NCBI GenBank assembly: GCA_010093605.1
Contig: MU004199.1
Location: 503,609 to 567,608, forward strand
Direction: 5' to 3'
Origin: Lophium mytilinum
Lineage: Eukaryota; Ascomycota; Dothideomycetes; Mytilinidiales; Mytilinidiaceae
Length of the DNA: 64,000 nt
The position numbers and the translations under genes are program-made. Shown here piece after piece: positions 54,123 through 64,000 of the stretch. Numbering within the stretch: the stretch's first letter is position 1; every line of letters starts with the position of its first letter. The notes under the pieces were generated by a model. It worked only from the letters and a program-made list of their open reading frames with translations, was not told the origin of the DNA and ran no database searches.

Positions 54123-55673
54123 ATGGATACGTCAAACTCGTCGACATCACCGTCAGGCTCCTCGGAAGCCTCGCCGCCGAGCCACGGGCCCTCTCAAAGC
54201 GCGATTACTACTGGCAATAATCGCAACAACTTCCCGCGAAGGAGCCACACTAAGAGTAGAAGAGGCAAGTCTTCTTAGTGGGCGCTAAAAACTGTAGCAT
54301 CTACGAAAGAGTCTATGTTGACAGAAAGCAGGCTGTCGGCGATGTAAGCAACGCAAGATCAAGGTAAGATTGTATTTGTTTCTGATTCGCTCACATATAC
54401 TGAATTACCGCAGTGCGATGAAGTCCATCCTGAGTGTGGGAACTGCGTCAAGCACAACGTTCCTTGTGACTTCAAAACTTCGGGAGCAGTCACTGTACCT
54501 GCGCCGGCATCGAAAAGAGCCATCTCGAGGCTCACAGTGCCCAAAAACGATGCTGCACCATCATCATCATCGTCAATTTCACCAACTCAACCTTCCTTGC
54601 ATATGCTAGAGCCAACCATATGTGCTACAAGATCGCAGATACCAGACTGGTCAGACATGGACCGAATGCTAGAATTGCGTATCTTTCATCATTACAGTTC
54701 ATCTGCCTATGGCCGAGACTACAGGATGCCAGTCGCCAAGGAACTCTGGACGATCTTGATTCCAACTCTAGCATTCGATCAGCCATGTCTCATGGACAGC
54801 CTCCTTGCATGCTCTGCACTCCACATGCGCGTACATACTCCTCAGGACAGCTCGTTAATACAAGCATCGCATAGGTACATGGCCCGCTCGATACGCTCTT
54901 ACCTCGAGGCTCTTCGAGGCGGAATTACCGATCGCAACTTCGATGCTTTATATTTGACAGCTATGCTTATCGCTTTTCATACCTTTCTGAACCGCCGCTT
55001 TGAACCGCAGAATGCTACCGCAGAGAACATGGCTGCCCAGTGGTTTCAACCATTCCGAGGCGCCAAAGCCATCGCAGAAGCCGCTCCACCTCTCGTGTCG
55101 TCTAGCTCCATCACACAGATCTTCCCCGGCATGCGCGTACCGCTGTTTCGGTGCGACCACGTCAGCAGCGAGTGCAGTTTCGGATTCCTGTTGGATGGTC
55201 TCACTGGGGATGAACCAGACTACGAGGTTTATACATACGCGACCTCGCATCTGTGCAGGGCCCTGCACTGTCGCCAGCCGCGATTCTTCTTTCGATTTCT
55301 GGGCGATGCACCTGGCCGGATTTCAGAACTGATTCACCTGCGCGATCCACGGAGTATGGCCATTGCGTTCGCGTTCTTTTCGCTTATGAAAACAGTTCCC
55401 ATTCAAATGTGGTGGCTAGACGGCGCGGCAGATGGAGAGATCACCAGGATCAGAAAAGCGTTGCCGAAGCCATGGCTGCCGATGCTTGAACAAGCTCATG
55501 AGGTTATCTGGGGATGCACTGAGTATTGCCAGATGGCTGGGTTACATGTGCATGGACCGGATAATCAGTCTATATCATTGGTATCTACGTGGCAGCGGGA
55601 ATGGACTCGTGGTGCCCCGGAGGCCTCGATGACAAGCATCACGGAGCAAGAGCTGCTGTGGGCTCGGACATGA
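54123..55673 (+). CDS. Zn2Cys6 fungal transcription factor
   Basis: Nuclear regulator with one N-terminal zinc cluster. Three exons (54123-54264, 54332-54363, 54414-55673) give 477 residues. The first intron is GC-AG with a consensus donor (AG|GCAAGT). The spliced cluster is complete: C-x2-C-x6-C-x6-C-x2-C-x6-C (start GCRRCKQRKIKCDE, end CVKHNVPC), preceded by basic RRSHTKSRRG. The rest lacks the fungal_trans signature I would recognise but has the helical organisation of UPC2/ECM22-like or related regulators (HHYSSSAYGRDYRMPVAKEL, CLMDSLLACSALHM). An earlier in-frame ATG at 54105 would add six residues. No adjacent pathway suggests its targets. Confidence 0.87.
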
Positions 55674-55953
55674 TGCATCACGAGGGAGACAATGAGGAAT
55701 CAAGATTCAGGTTGAAATCAAATCAAGGCGAAGGAACCTACCCGACGCCTTTTAATTACATGGAAGATGCACTACTCGAGTACGCCAGAGCTTCGCAACA
55801 TTGACTGGACACCCAAGAAAATCTACCTCTCTAATCGATATAGCCGCTCTATTTGCTCTCATTACCACATCGTTTAACGCGAAAACCTGGTAGGATATAT
55901 ATACTACCCTTCGGACCTCATGTTACCCCACCATATCGTACGATTATACACCT

Positions 55954-57043
55954 TCAGCCTTGTAGCTCGATGGAGCCAGCAGAGGCCAATCCCCTCTTCG
56001 ATACAGCGTTCGCTTCCTGAAATAGGAAGCCAGGATGGAAAACATTTAGTGCGAGCACAGCGATGGTACACATACTGTCAGCACTTTTGTCAGCATTCGT
56101 CTCGAAAAATTTGCAGGCAGTGAACCACGTACACCGAATCGAGGATTATGAATAGCGTCTGGTCCTGCATCAACGAGTTGCGCCACCCGCCAGCCATCTC
56201 AGCGACACGGTAGATACACCGAATCAAGATGGTCGTGTAGCTCACCGCGATCGCAACGATCAACCCTCTGAAGTACTTTGTGCGTCGAAGCTGCGCGCTC
56301 GATGCGTTCAACTGGTTTTGGAATTTGTAGACTCGGAACGCGTATTCGGATGCCAGGAGCCCGAAGAGGGAGAGGGTGAAGACTTGAAGTGCCAATCCGA
56401 AGATCATGAGGTTGTTGCCCGTTTCGGCGTGCGTGCCCCCGGCGGCGATGCCGGCGCCGATGGCCTGGATCGCGATGGAGAAGATGTCGCAGGCTACACC
56501 AAATTAGAATGTTGTTATAGAGTGGGTAGCGCTGCGATGCGACGTACCGATGAAGATCCATGTATACCACCTTGGCTGGATGCGAGAGAAGCTGGCCCCA
56601 AAGGCGATCACCCTGTCGCATCTTAGCTTTGTTCCATGGGAGTAATAACTTTTATCGACGCTACCATGGATCGTGTCCACGAAGGAGGATTAGACTTACG
56701 TGTGCTTCAATGTCAGATATATCCCTGCCGACAAGAACGCTGGCGCTACCGTCAAGCAGATGATCTGGATCTTGAACGCCGTGCCGTTAAAGACATCGTT
56801 ATGCATCATGATTCTACCTCCATAACCGACTGCTTCTCCGAAGACGCCGATCGCCATGGCGACTAAGAAGGACCACGACTTCCACTTTACGCCTTGGAAA
56901 ACGTGGAGTAAGAAGGAGATGGAGAAGAGGGCGCAGAAGAGTGCGTTCGCGGCCAAGGAGGGATTGTACCCGTAGACGGAGTAGGAGACAGGACAGGTAT
57001 CCTTCGTACAGTCCTTGAGAACGGTGCCATTTTTAGTCGCCAT
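55954..57043 (-). CDS. RTA1-like seven-span membrane protein
   Basis: Member of the RTA1/RSB1/lipid-translocating exporter-like family of fungal plasma-membrane proteins linked to sterol, drug or lipid stress. Four exons (57043-56700, 56612-56548, 56493-56133, 56074-55954) give 296 residues, usual for the family. Seven hydrophobic spans. Conserved text includes YGYNPSLAANALFCALF, EAVGYGGRI, IICLTVAPAFLSAGIYL, VIAFGASFSRI, a DIFSIAIQAIGAGIA span and RCIYRVAEMAGG near span 6. The last intron was placed by frame: the exon ends in ...LDSV and continues MCTIAVLALNVFHPGF, matching relatives. Which lipid or drug is handled cannot be told. Confidence 0.9.
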
Positions 57044-58712
57044 GGTGGAGGAGTTCCAGGGTTGTCAACCGAAATCAGACACGGAAGGTTGTTGAGAAGG
57101 GTAGAAGATGCAAGCAAGAGAACTACTGCGGTAGTCAAAGATTTTACTATAGAGGACGGGACACAGAACACAAGGTGGTGGTGGGATAGTCGATAGTAGG
57201 AGACGACTACGAGCACCGCGGGCCTCCTAGATATACTACTCCAAACACGCCAGTCAACCCTCCTACCTCGACTGCGCCCCTCCATTTCTTATCCCCAAAT
57301 ATCACCAACCATGCCAACATCGCGAAACGATACCTTCTAGCGTGGCTTGGCGGTAGGCTCAGTGGGTCCTTTCAAAGCCACCGAAGCTCGCAATTGGCCG
57401 AGTTGATGGCTCGCAACCTGTTCAAGGACTATTTAGGCACATTCCAGATATGCAGCTAAGGAGCGCCCGCGAGCAGTCGTCAGCGTATCGAAGGAAGAGC
57501 GTGAAGCGAGAAAATGTGGCCAATCGGAGCACGGCAAGCCCGAATACGATTTCTCGGATATACTAGGGTATGACTCGGAGAGACTGTAACATCCGACGCA
57601 GGGCTGAACAGCTTCTATTTCAATGACACCGCAGCAGCTGTGCCGTCAGGCTTTGGGCACATTGGTTCATTTATCGCTATTTCGACTGCAAAGGGGAACG
57701 GGTGCACGACTAAGCCTCTTGACAACATCGGAGGGTTACGAATAAGTCCTTTAGACCCAGAGCGTTTCGGGATGACCGAATCTTTTCGTATGCTCTCTTT
57801 CCTTTTAACTGGATAGATGAGTAATGAAAGTCCCTAACTACTTCTCGCGTTTACCTTCCTCCCCACATCAACGATCAAAGGAGAATGGCTCACTATCAGA
57901 CACTACAGTACTAAGAAACAAGTTTCGGCACTTCTTACAACATCTCAGGGTATCGTGATAGACACTTAGAACCCCCAATACGATGTTAAAACGAATGCAG
58001 ACTACCTTTTGACAGGCTGGTTCTTGCTAGCTACGGTCCTCCTCAGAGTAGTGTCGATGGAGCAAGAATGGAGCCGGAGCAGTGCTATCTCCGAGCATCC
58101 AAAACCATAGCTTAGAACTGTACCAACATGACAAGAGAGACTCTGATGTGCGTTCAAATGACCTGGATACTCTTTCATCTTTGAAGCGTACATCAACAAT
58201 GGTGTTTCTTTCGCCCAGTCGGACGGTTCCAGCCTCGAGCATCTCAATTTTTTTCAGCGATCTTTACAAAGTTGAGACCTACAGCTTTTCCAGAAGTCTT
58301 GGCCGTTTACCTGGAGAATCATCGAAGCAAGCTGAAATACTCACCTGCTTCTATGGTTTTTTCCCGAGATCTTTTCCCGAGAATGGTTTTTCTTCTGCAG
58401 GTTCGGATAGCGGCGCCCTCTGCCAAGCACTATCTTTCGACAGCGATTAGCTTCAATACCCAAGAAAGCCTACTTATACTCTCTTCTTTTTTCTTTCGTG
58501 CTAATCGTCTCGTAGTGTACCACAAGAAGCTTCTTCTGGACCCTCCTCTCCTTCAAACCGAATCCTCCGCATTGGAGCCAATCACATCCCACCTTTGTCC
58601 GAGTACCACCGCAGCCCCACCTCGCTATTTGCTGAGCACATCTTACCAAACATCAACCTCAGCTTAACATCTATCCCGGAATCCAATTTCGATTGCCGCA
58701 ACCCAGACCACA
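57044..58712. other. Intergenic with repeat relic
   Basis: About 1.7 kb between divergent genes. Family B copy 4 lies at 58001-58135. A minus-strand stretch at 58130-58250 keeps an open frame but shows no family. 58450-58712 is the deaminase leader. Confidence 0.5.
58001..58135 (-). repeat. Dispersed degenerate repeat, family B copy 4
   Basis: The reverse complement resembles 23409-23640 in order and spacing, and short translations align (EIALLRLHSCSIDTT here, DIALLGLHPGSLDTS there). Heavily diverged. Confidence 0.55.
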
Positions 58713-59501
58713 ATGAACTTCAAAGCGTTTCTCCCAATTCTTTTCTGGGCTGTGGCCTCTGCTTACGAGAACCAAGCCCGACAAGCGCAAGACCCCATTG
58801 CGGCTAAAGGAGCAAGCATAAATAACATCCCCTTCAGCACACGCGCATATTGGATGCGCAGAGCCAACGCTGCATTAGCTGATCTCGCTTCCCCGTGCCC
58901 ATTCGCTGCTTTCGGCACGGTTATCGTGAACCACACAGATACATCTGGAGGGGAGTTCGGGAAACTGGTGTGCATCGGGATTAACGAGAATGGGAAGGTT
59001 GGGAATCCGGTGTTGCATGGCGAGATCGCGGCTATCAACAATTGCTCGAGCATTCTCACGGATGCGTCAGGGCCGTATAACTTGTCGGCTAGCGAGGCGT
59101 TGGACGCGTTTGCGGACTTGAGCATTTATACGAATGGGGAGTCGTGTCCGATGGCGAGTTTCCTGTCTCTTCACTACCCCTTCGTGCTGTCTTTTCTTTT
59201 CAGATGGATCACAGGCTGATAGATTCTATCCTAGTGCGCCTCTGCCATTCGATGGGCGGGCTTTCGCGAATACATCTACGGCACGACTATCGATACGCTC
59301 ATTGAACAGGGCTGGGGCCAGATCCGGATCTCGTCGACGGAGGTGTTTCGACAGTCTTTTGATCTGTCGACCCAGTCGAGGTTGATAGGGCCAATTCTGG
59401 CGAATGAGACGGATCCGTTGTTTGCGTGGCAGTTCAATCCGGCGGCGCCATGTCCTGTGGGCTGCGCGAGGGGAGAGATGGGGGTTTGTGAGAAGGCTTG
59501 A
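58713..59501 (+). CDS. Secreted cytidine/deoxycytidylate deaminase-fold protein
   Basis: Two exons (58713-59153 and 59235-59501) give 235 residues. Signal peptide at 1-17 (MNFKAFLPILFWAVASA). The deaminase zinc site is complete: His102-x-Glu104 (VLHGEIAAI) and Cys145-x2-Cys148 (ESCPMCASAI), with an AIRWAGFREYIYG continuation typical of the tRNA-adenosine/guanine-deaminase-like branch. The intron has a GC donor (ATG|GCGAGT) and splits the CxxC between Met147 and Cys148; no GT donor gives the right frame. NxS/T sites and extra Cys at the C-terminus fit an extracellular protein. Base or nucleoside substrate unknown. Confidence 0.83.
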
Positions 59502-60568
59502 TTTCCTTTCGCAGTGTGGCCTGTACAAACGAAGTGTTTTCGGACTGATGAGGACGAGAAAGGGTGAATACTGGGACGAAAAGCACCATCTAAGTACCTC
59601 CAGTGTGCTGATCACGTGACGTTCCTTTTTCTACTTTTACTGCAGAATATGCATGATTCGTTCCATCTGTTTGTCAAGGCCAGGATTCATCCATGGAGTC
59701 CATCGATCTCGTTATGAAGATCTTCACAAACACTACAGTAGAACCTCTATATTACGAATCGCATTACAACGAATTCGCGTTAGTACGAATATTTTTGAAT
59801 CCACAAATATTTTACTAGTAAATTAACGAATATTCGCTAGTACGTAATTCGTTAGGAATTGGCTGGATTCGTTACATCAAATGTATGGGAAACCCCTTTT
59901 CTCCACCCTGGAACCCCTGTATTTGGGCGGATTTTGGGTGGGATCCTCGGGTGGGAGGGGGTATCCACCCCGGATCTGCTTACAAATCACCGGTTTGAGG
60001 TACCTCGGACCCTCTTCGGACGCTTTCTGGAGGCTTAGTCAGATTAGCATTTAACGAATCCACTATGTAACGAATTTTTTCCGAGAATAACAGATTCGTT
60101 ATAGCGAGGTTCTACTGTATGAGAAATGGATTCTTCCCGCCCTTCTCGATTGGGCGGGTAGAATTATATGAGCTAGTACCCTTGAGGACTAGCGACTCAA
60201 GCGGTAAATTACAGATCTCTGAAAATGCGTCTCCGAAAGTAAGATTTTTTTTTAATCAAACGAAATATGCACGCTGAGGGCAGTTCATAATGCAAATCAA
60301 AGTACTAGGAGTAACCCAAAATGAAGTCGAAATGAGATCGGAGACGGTCTCCGATGCCAAGGTCGAATCAGGATGACATCTGGTTCTTCAGCACAGACAA
60401 TCGTGGTAGCGGCAGATCGTCATGATCCACCCGCGCCTAGATTTCCCAATAATTCCACCAAGGTCACTTTCCTGGTTCTCTCTTCTCTGCATTCTCAATT
60501 CGCAATTTGTTACCATCGCTATTTCGCCCAGTCTTACGTGCTTCTCGTTCCGTATTTGCGCTGAAACC
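59502..60568. other. Intergenic with intact TA-flanked element
   Basis: About 1.07 kb. Contains the 382-bp element at 59736-60117, otherwise the promoter and leader of the CTL-type transporter. No other gene. Confidence 0.6.
59736..60117. mobile_element. MITE with CAGTAGAACCTC ends and TA target duplication
   Basis: Ends are CAGTAGAACCTC and, inverted, CAGTAGAACCTC; similarity extends imperfectly inward. TA lies on both sides (59734-59735 and 60118-60119). Both subterminal regions carry several copies of TTCGTTA/TAACGAA-type heptamers, as in pogo/Tc1-like elements where they can serve as transposase sites. 382 bp, no coding capacity. Confidence 0.9.
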
Positions 60569-62336
60569 ATGGCGCAACAAACACGCGGAGAAGCAGACGA
60601 CTACTACAGCGCGCCGCAGGGGCCGCCTCCACCACAACAGTATGGCGGCCAGCAACAACAATATCAGATGGATCCTCCACGAAACGGCGACAAGTACCAG
60701 CAACAGCCTCCATCCTATGGTCAGAACGGTCAGAATGGACAAAACTACGGCCCGACTGGAGGAGAGAGTGGTTATGGAGAGAAACCGACTTTTGAACAGG
60801 CTTTCACGATTCAAGGGCCCAAATACCACGATATCTGGGCAGGAGCACTGGTACGGACACTCTCCTTGTTTTGAGACGCGGAACTGACCGAACGCAGTTT
60901 CTAGCCGTCTTCCTAGGTTTTGCTGCCGTCTCGGGCATCGCGATCCAAGGATATGCCAAAACGAAAGGCTTCCAAGGCGGCGGAATTCACAACGATAACA
61001 ACGACTTCGGGCTTTCCACAAACACAATTATACTTTTTGTATTTGTACTGGCTGTGTCCGTCGTGTTCAGCTACGCATATGTTTGGGCTGCGCGCGCATT
61101 TACGAAGCAGTTCATCTGGATTACCGGCATCCTCAACATCCTTTTTGGGTTTGCGACCGCAATATATATGCTGTCGAGGAAATACTGGTCGGGAGGAATC
61201 ATCTTTCTCCTTTTCTCGATCTTCACGGTCATTTGCTTCATCTCTTGGATTCCCCGGATCCCGTTCTCCGTCTTGATGCTCCAGACGAGCATTGACGTTT
61301 CGAAGAAGTTCGGCCATGTATACCTGGTATCACTGGTTGGAGGCATTCTGGCTACCGCGTTCGGTGCTTGGTATTCCGTGACGCTGGTCGCTATATACGT
61401 CAAGTACGAGCCAGGAAACAACCCTGCTTGCTCGACGGGTGCTGGAGGGTGTAGTAGCGCGACGGTGATTGGGCTGATTGTTTTCGTTACCTTTGCGATG
61501 TACTGGATTTCGGAGTGGCTGAAGAACACGGTCCATACAACTATCGCGGGTGTGTATGGTTCGTGGTACTTTTGCTCACACAACTTCCCCAAGGGAGCGA
61601 CTCGGGGCGCGCTCAAGCGTGCTACGACGTACAGCTTTGGTAGCATCAGCTTCGGGAGTTTGATAGTGGCTATCATCCAGTTTGCCCGTCAAGCTTGCTC
61701 CGTCGCTCGGAACAACGCTGCAGGCCAAGGCAGCATGGTAGCCTCTGTGCTTTTCTGCGTCTTGGGGTGCCTAATCAGTATGACCTCCTTCTGATCTTTC
61801 GACAATTACCTTACTGACATTGATTTCAGGTATCCTGGAGTGGGCGGTCCAATTCATCAATCGCTACGCCTTCTGCCACATTGCGTTGTACGGTAAATCG
61901 TACATCGAAGCGGCGAAAGACACATGGAAGTGAGTACACCAAAGAATGTGTCTAGCAAAAGGGAGTACTAACGGCAAACAGGATGATCAAAGACCGTGGA
62001 ATCGACGCGCTTGTCAACGAGTGCCTCATTGGACCAGTGCTCACCATGGGAGCAACCTTCATCGCATACGCATGCGCGCTTCTCGCCTACTGTTACCTCA
62101 TTTTCACGTCGCCGGCGTACAACAGCAAGGGAGAATACACGCCGGTCGTGGTGGCGTTCGCCTTTCTGATCGGACTGCAGATTTGCAACATCTTCACTAC
62201 TCCTCTTATGGCGGGAATTGAGACGCTGTTCGTTGCGATGAGCTGGGACCCGGAAGTGCTTATGAGAGACCACCCAGAGCTCTACGGCAAGATGGTGGCT
62301 GTGTACCCACATGTTCAACAGGCCATCCATGCGTGA
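60569..62336 (+). CDS. pns1: Choline-transporter-like protein (SLC44/CTL family, PNS1)
   Basis: Plasma-membrane protein related to yeast Pns1 and human CTL proteins. Four exons (60569-60850, 60898-61777, 61830-61929, 61982-62336) give 538 residues, normal for PNS1. The N-terminal 90 residues are Gln/Pro/Gly/Tyr-rich and cytosolic (YGGQQQQYQ), followed by about ten membrane spans. Family landmarks: PTFEQAFTIQGPKYHDIWA just before the first span, SGSYWYF-type CTL motif region read as IAGVYGSWYF, RGALKRATTYSFGSISFGSL, and FINRYAFCHIALYGKSYIEA followed by IKDRGIDALVNECL. Whether it moves choline in fungi is unsettled. Confidence 0.94.
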
Positions 62337-63232
62337 GTGGAAAGCCGTGGTCCGGGGATTGCGGGTTAGTGGGTGGACTAGACTGGGATGCGTACTATAA
62401 TGGAACGGAGGCAATAATGTAGAAAGTGTCTGCAAGACGTGCCGTACCTGATGGGGATGTCTGGCGTGTACACTTCGGTCGGCTTCCGGTTCTCGGATAC
62501 CCTTCCGCCCACTACAGAATCCCAGCGTGAGGCTGATGTTCTTACCATGTACTCTAACTTGAGGCTCGAAAACGACTTTGACAAACGGGTCTATCCGCCG
62601 CCACGTCGTTAGACTACCACTCGACCGCGATGCATGACGTCGGCGAGGAAGGATACAAAGACACGTTCCTTCCGAAAGACTGGCAATGATCCAATGCTTC
62701 TTCACGGCGAGTCCTCCGAGTCTAAAACCGCATAGCCGTAGTCCGCAGGGCGGCGGTTTCTGGCGATGTTGGGCAGCAGCGACAGCCCGTGAAGACTGCG
62801 GTATTAACGAGCCTTCGAGCCGGTCTATATAAGTACTTTAGATTCCGAGGATAGTTGCATCTTTGGTGTCAGACGCTCTTACTGCCTCCTCCCACGCTCT
62901 TACCTGCACAGCCGCTCTTGCTTTTTAGCTGGCGTCACTGCTCCACCAGTTGAACCCCGCCATTCCCGCCTGCCTTGCTGCACGTCCTGTTCTCCTCCAC
63001 GCCTCGCAGACGCAGCTAATTCTGAAGCACACCGCACTCTCCAGGTGAGTACAAATTGCCCAGGCATCCTCGTGTCCATCTCCTGACCGCCTCCAGCTTG
63101 CAGTCACTGTTCTGAGCTTTCTACGCCGTCAGACGCCCCCTCTGCACAAGCTACCCCGCTCATACCCCAGATTCAACAATCCTCACGCATCAAGCTCCAC
63201 CCTTCGTCTCCACACGTCTCCAATCAAGCACA
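62337..63232. other. Intergenic; leader of mannitol-1-phosphate dehydrogenase
   Basis: About 900 bp. A possible 5' UTR intron starts near 63044 (CCAG|GTGAGT). No further gene. Confidence 0.5.
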
Positions 63233-64000
63233 ATGGCCTACGAGAAGAAGGCTGTCCACTTTGGCGGTGGCAACATCGGCCGTGGCTTCGTCGCCGAGTT
63301 CCTGCACAAGTCAGGCTATGAGGTCGTCTTCGTCGATGTGATGGAGACCATCATCGACGCCCTGCAAGCCAACAAGCACTACACCGTCACCGAGATTGGC
63401 GAGGATGGCGAGCATTCGTTCGACATCGACCACTACCGTGCCATCAACAGCAGGAACGAGATGTCCAAGGTCATCGAAGAGATCGCGACTGCCGATGTCG
63501 TCACCTGTGCCGTGGGCCCCAATGTCCTCAAGTTTGTCGCTGAGCCCGTGGCCAAAGGCATTGCGGCCCGCAAGCTCGACTACCCGCTCGCTGTCATTGC
63601 CTGTGAGAACATGATCGGCGCCACTACGAAGTGGAAGGGCTTCATCGAACAACACATCTCGGAGCTGGGCGACAAGTCCATCCTCGACAAGCTCGACACC
63701 AAGGCCCGCTTCGCCAACTCCGCCATCGACCGCATCGTTCCACACCAGGACCCCGACGCCGGTCTGAACGTTAAGATCGAGAAGTTCTACGAGTGGTGTG
63801 TTGAGAAGCACCCCTTCGACGGCGCCAAGAGACCTGCTATCGATGGCGTTCACTACGTCGGCGACCTGGAGCCGTATATTGAGCGTAAGCTGTTCACTGT
63901 CAACACCTCTCACGCGACTGCCGCCTACTACGGCTATGTTCGCGGCAAGGCTACCATCCACGATGCCATGACCGACCCTGCCATCCACGACATTGTTCGT
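63233..64000 (+). CDS. Mannitol-1-phosphate 5-dehydrogenase, 3' end beyond window
   Basis: Cytosolic NAD-dependent enzyme that interconverts fructose-6-phosphate and mannitol-1-phosphate in the fungal mannitol cycle. The window holds 256 codons of an expected 390 or so, without an intron so far. The N-terminal Rossmann glycine motif is [19 protein letters not shown]. Other landmarks are [43 protein letters not shown] and the catalytic Lys/His region around [19 protein letters not shown]. Start context is GCACAATGGCC. Truncated only by the window edge. Confidence 0.94.
   Translation, partial: MAYEKKAVHFGGGNIGRGFVAEFLHKSGYEVVFVDVMETIIDALQANKHYTVTEIGEDGEHSFDIDHYRAINSRNEMSKVIEEIATADVVTCAVGPNVLKFVAEPVAKGIAARKLDYPLAVIACENMIGATTKWKGFIEQHISELGDKSILDKLDTKARFANSAIDRIVPHQDPDAGLNVKIEKFYEWCVEKHPFDGAKRPAIDGVHYVGDLEPYIERKLFTVNTSHATAAYYGYVRGKATIHDAMTDPAIHDIVR

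Noticed and set aside
58130-58250. Minus-strand open segment beginning MLEAGTVRLGERNT next to family B copy 4
   Set aside because: Looks protein-like over about 30 residues but is bounded by stops and runs into repeat sequence; at best a gene fragment, and I cannot name a family.
1-64000. tRNA genes, CRISPR arrays, bacterial-type operons or defence islands
   Set aside because: Checked for GGTTCGAAT-type B boxes, spaced direct repeats and gene pairs. GGTTCGA matches fall inside coding exons or lack a foldable context, and the gene structure is eukaryotic throughout.

Overview
This 64-kb window is nuclear DNA from a filamentous ascomycete (Pezizomycotina; a Dothideomycete is my guess, from protein flavour only). 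Support comes from many short introns (about 44-80 nt) with GT-AG and occasional GC-AG borders, and from typical fungal families: a long chitin synthase placed in class III, KRE9, an RTA1-like protein, a Zn2Cys6 regulator, Pho80-type cyclin and mannitol-1-phosphate dehydrogenase. About 25 protein genes can be modelled. I saw no tRNA, rRNA, CRISPR array or origin.

Layout. 0-11 kb holds conserved housekeeping genes: BRO1 (ESCRT-associated), the mitochondrial DnaJ protein MDJ1, a SAP30-like Sin3/HDAC subunit and a conserved fungal protein of unknown function. 11-23 kb holds GH89 N-acetylglucosaminidase, a Pho80-like cyclin, and two neighbouring cell-wall genes on the same strand (KRE9/KNH1 and chitin synthase). 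23-31 kb holds a degenerate-RING/chromo-like protein with a decayed copy of its own C-terminus, a CmcJ/AsaB-like oxidoreductase and an ammonium transporter whose upstream region has GATA-type sites. 31-50 kb is accessory in character: two alpha/beta hydrolases, a Nudix hydrolase, a DUF7587-like protein, a DUF6536-like membrane protein broken by one frameshift, a 12-exon secreted protein with N-terminal peptide repeats, a GPI-type pepsin-fold protein without catalytic motifs, and an F-box protein. 50-64 kb holds GH47 mannosidase, a 73-residue membrane protein in two exons, a Zn2Cys6 factor, an RTA1-like protein, a secreted deaminase-fold protein, a CTL/SLC44 transporter (PNS1) and the 5' part of mannitol-1-phosphate 5-dehydrogenase.

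Non-coding space is rich in small inverted-repeat elements. Two have clean TA target duplications (47.1 kb with nearly perfect 43-bp ends, and 59.7 kb). A degenerate pair lies at 6.2 and 8.2 kb, and at least four relics of another repeat lie at 23.4, 34.0, 53.2 and 58.0 kb. An imperfect inverted repeat brackets the CmcJ-like gene.

Functional themes are cell wall and glycan handling (chitin synthase, KRE9, GH47, GH89, mannitol) and membrane transport. I found no single gene cluster or defence island that looks like a new system. The most unusual items are the 12-exon repeat protein, the secreted deaminase with a GC-AG intron inside its zinc motif, the duplicated and decaying chromo-like module, the young MITEs, and a recurring C-rich to G-rich switch along the coding strand of several genes.
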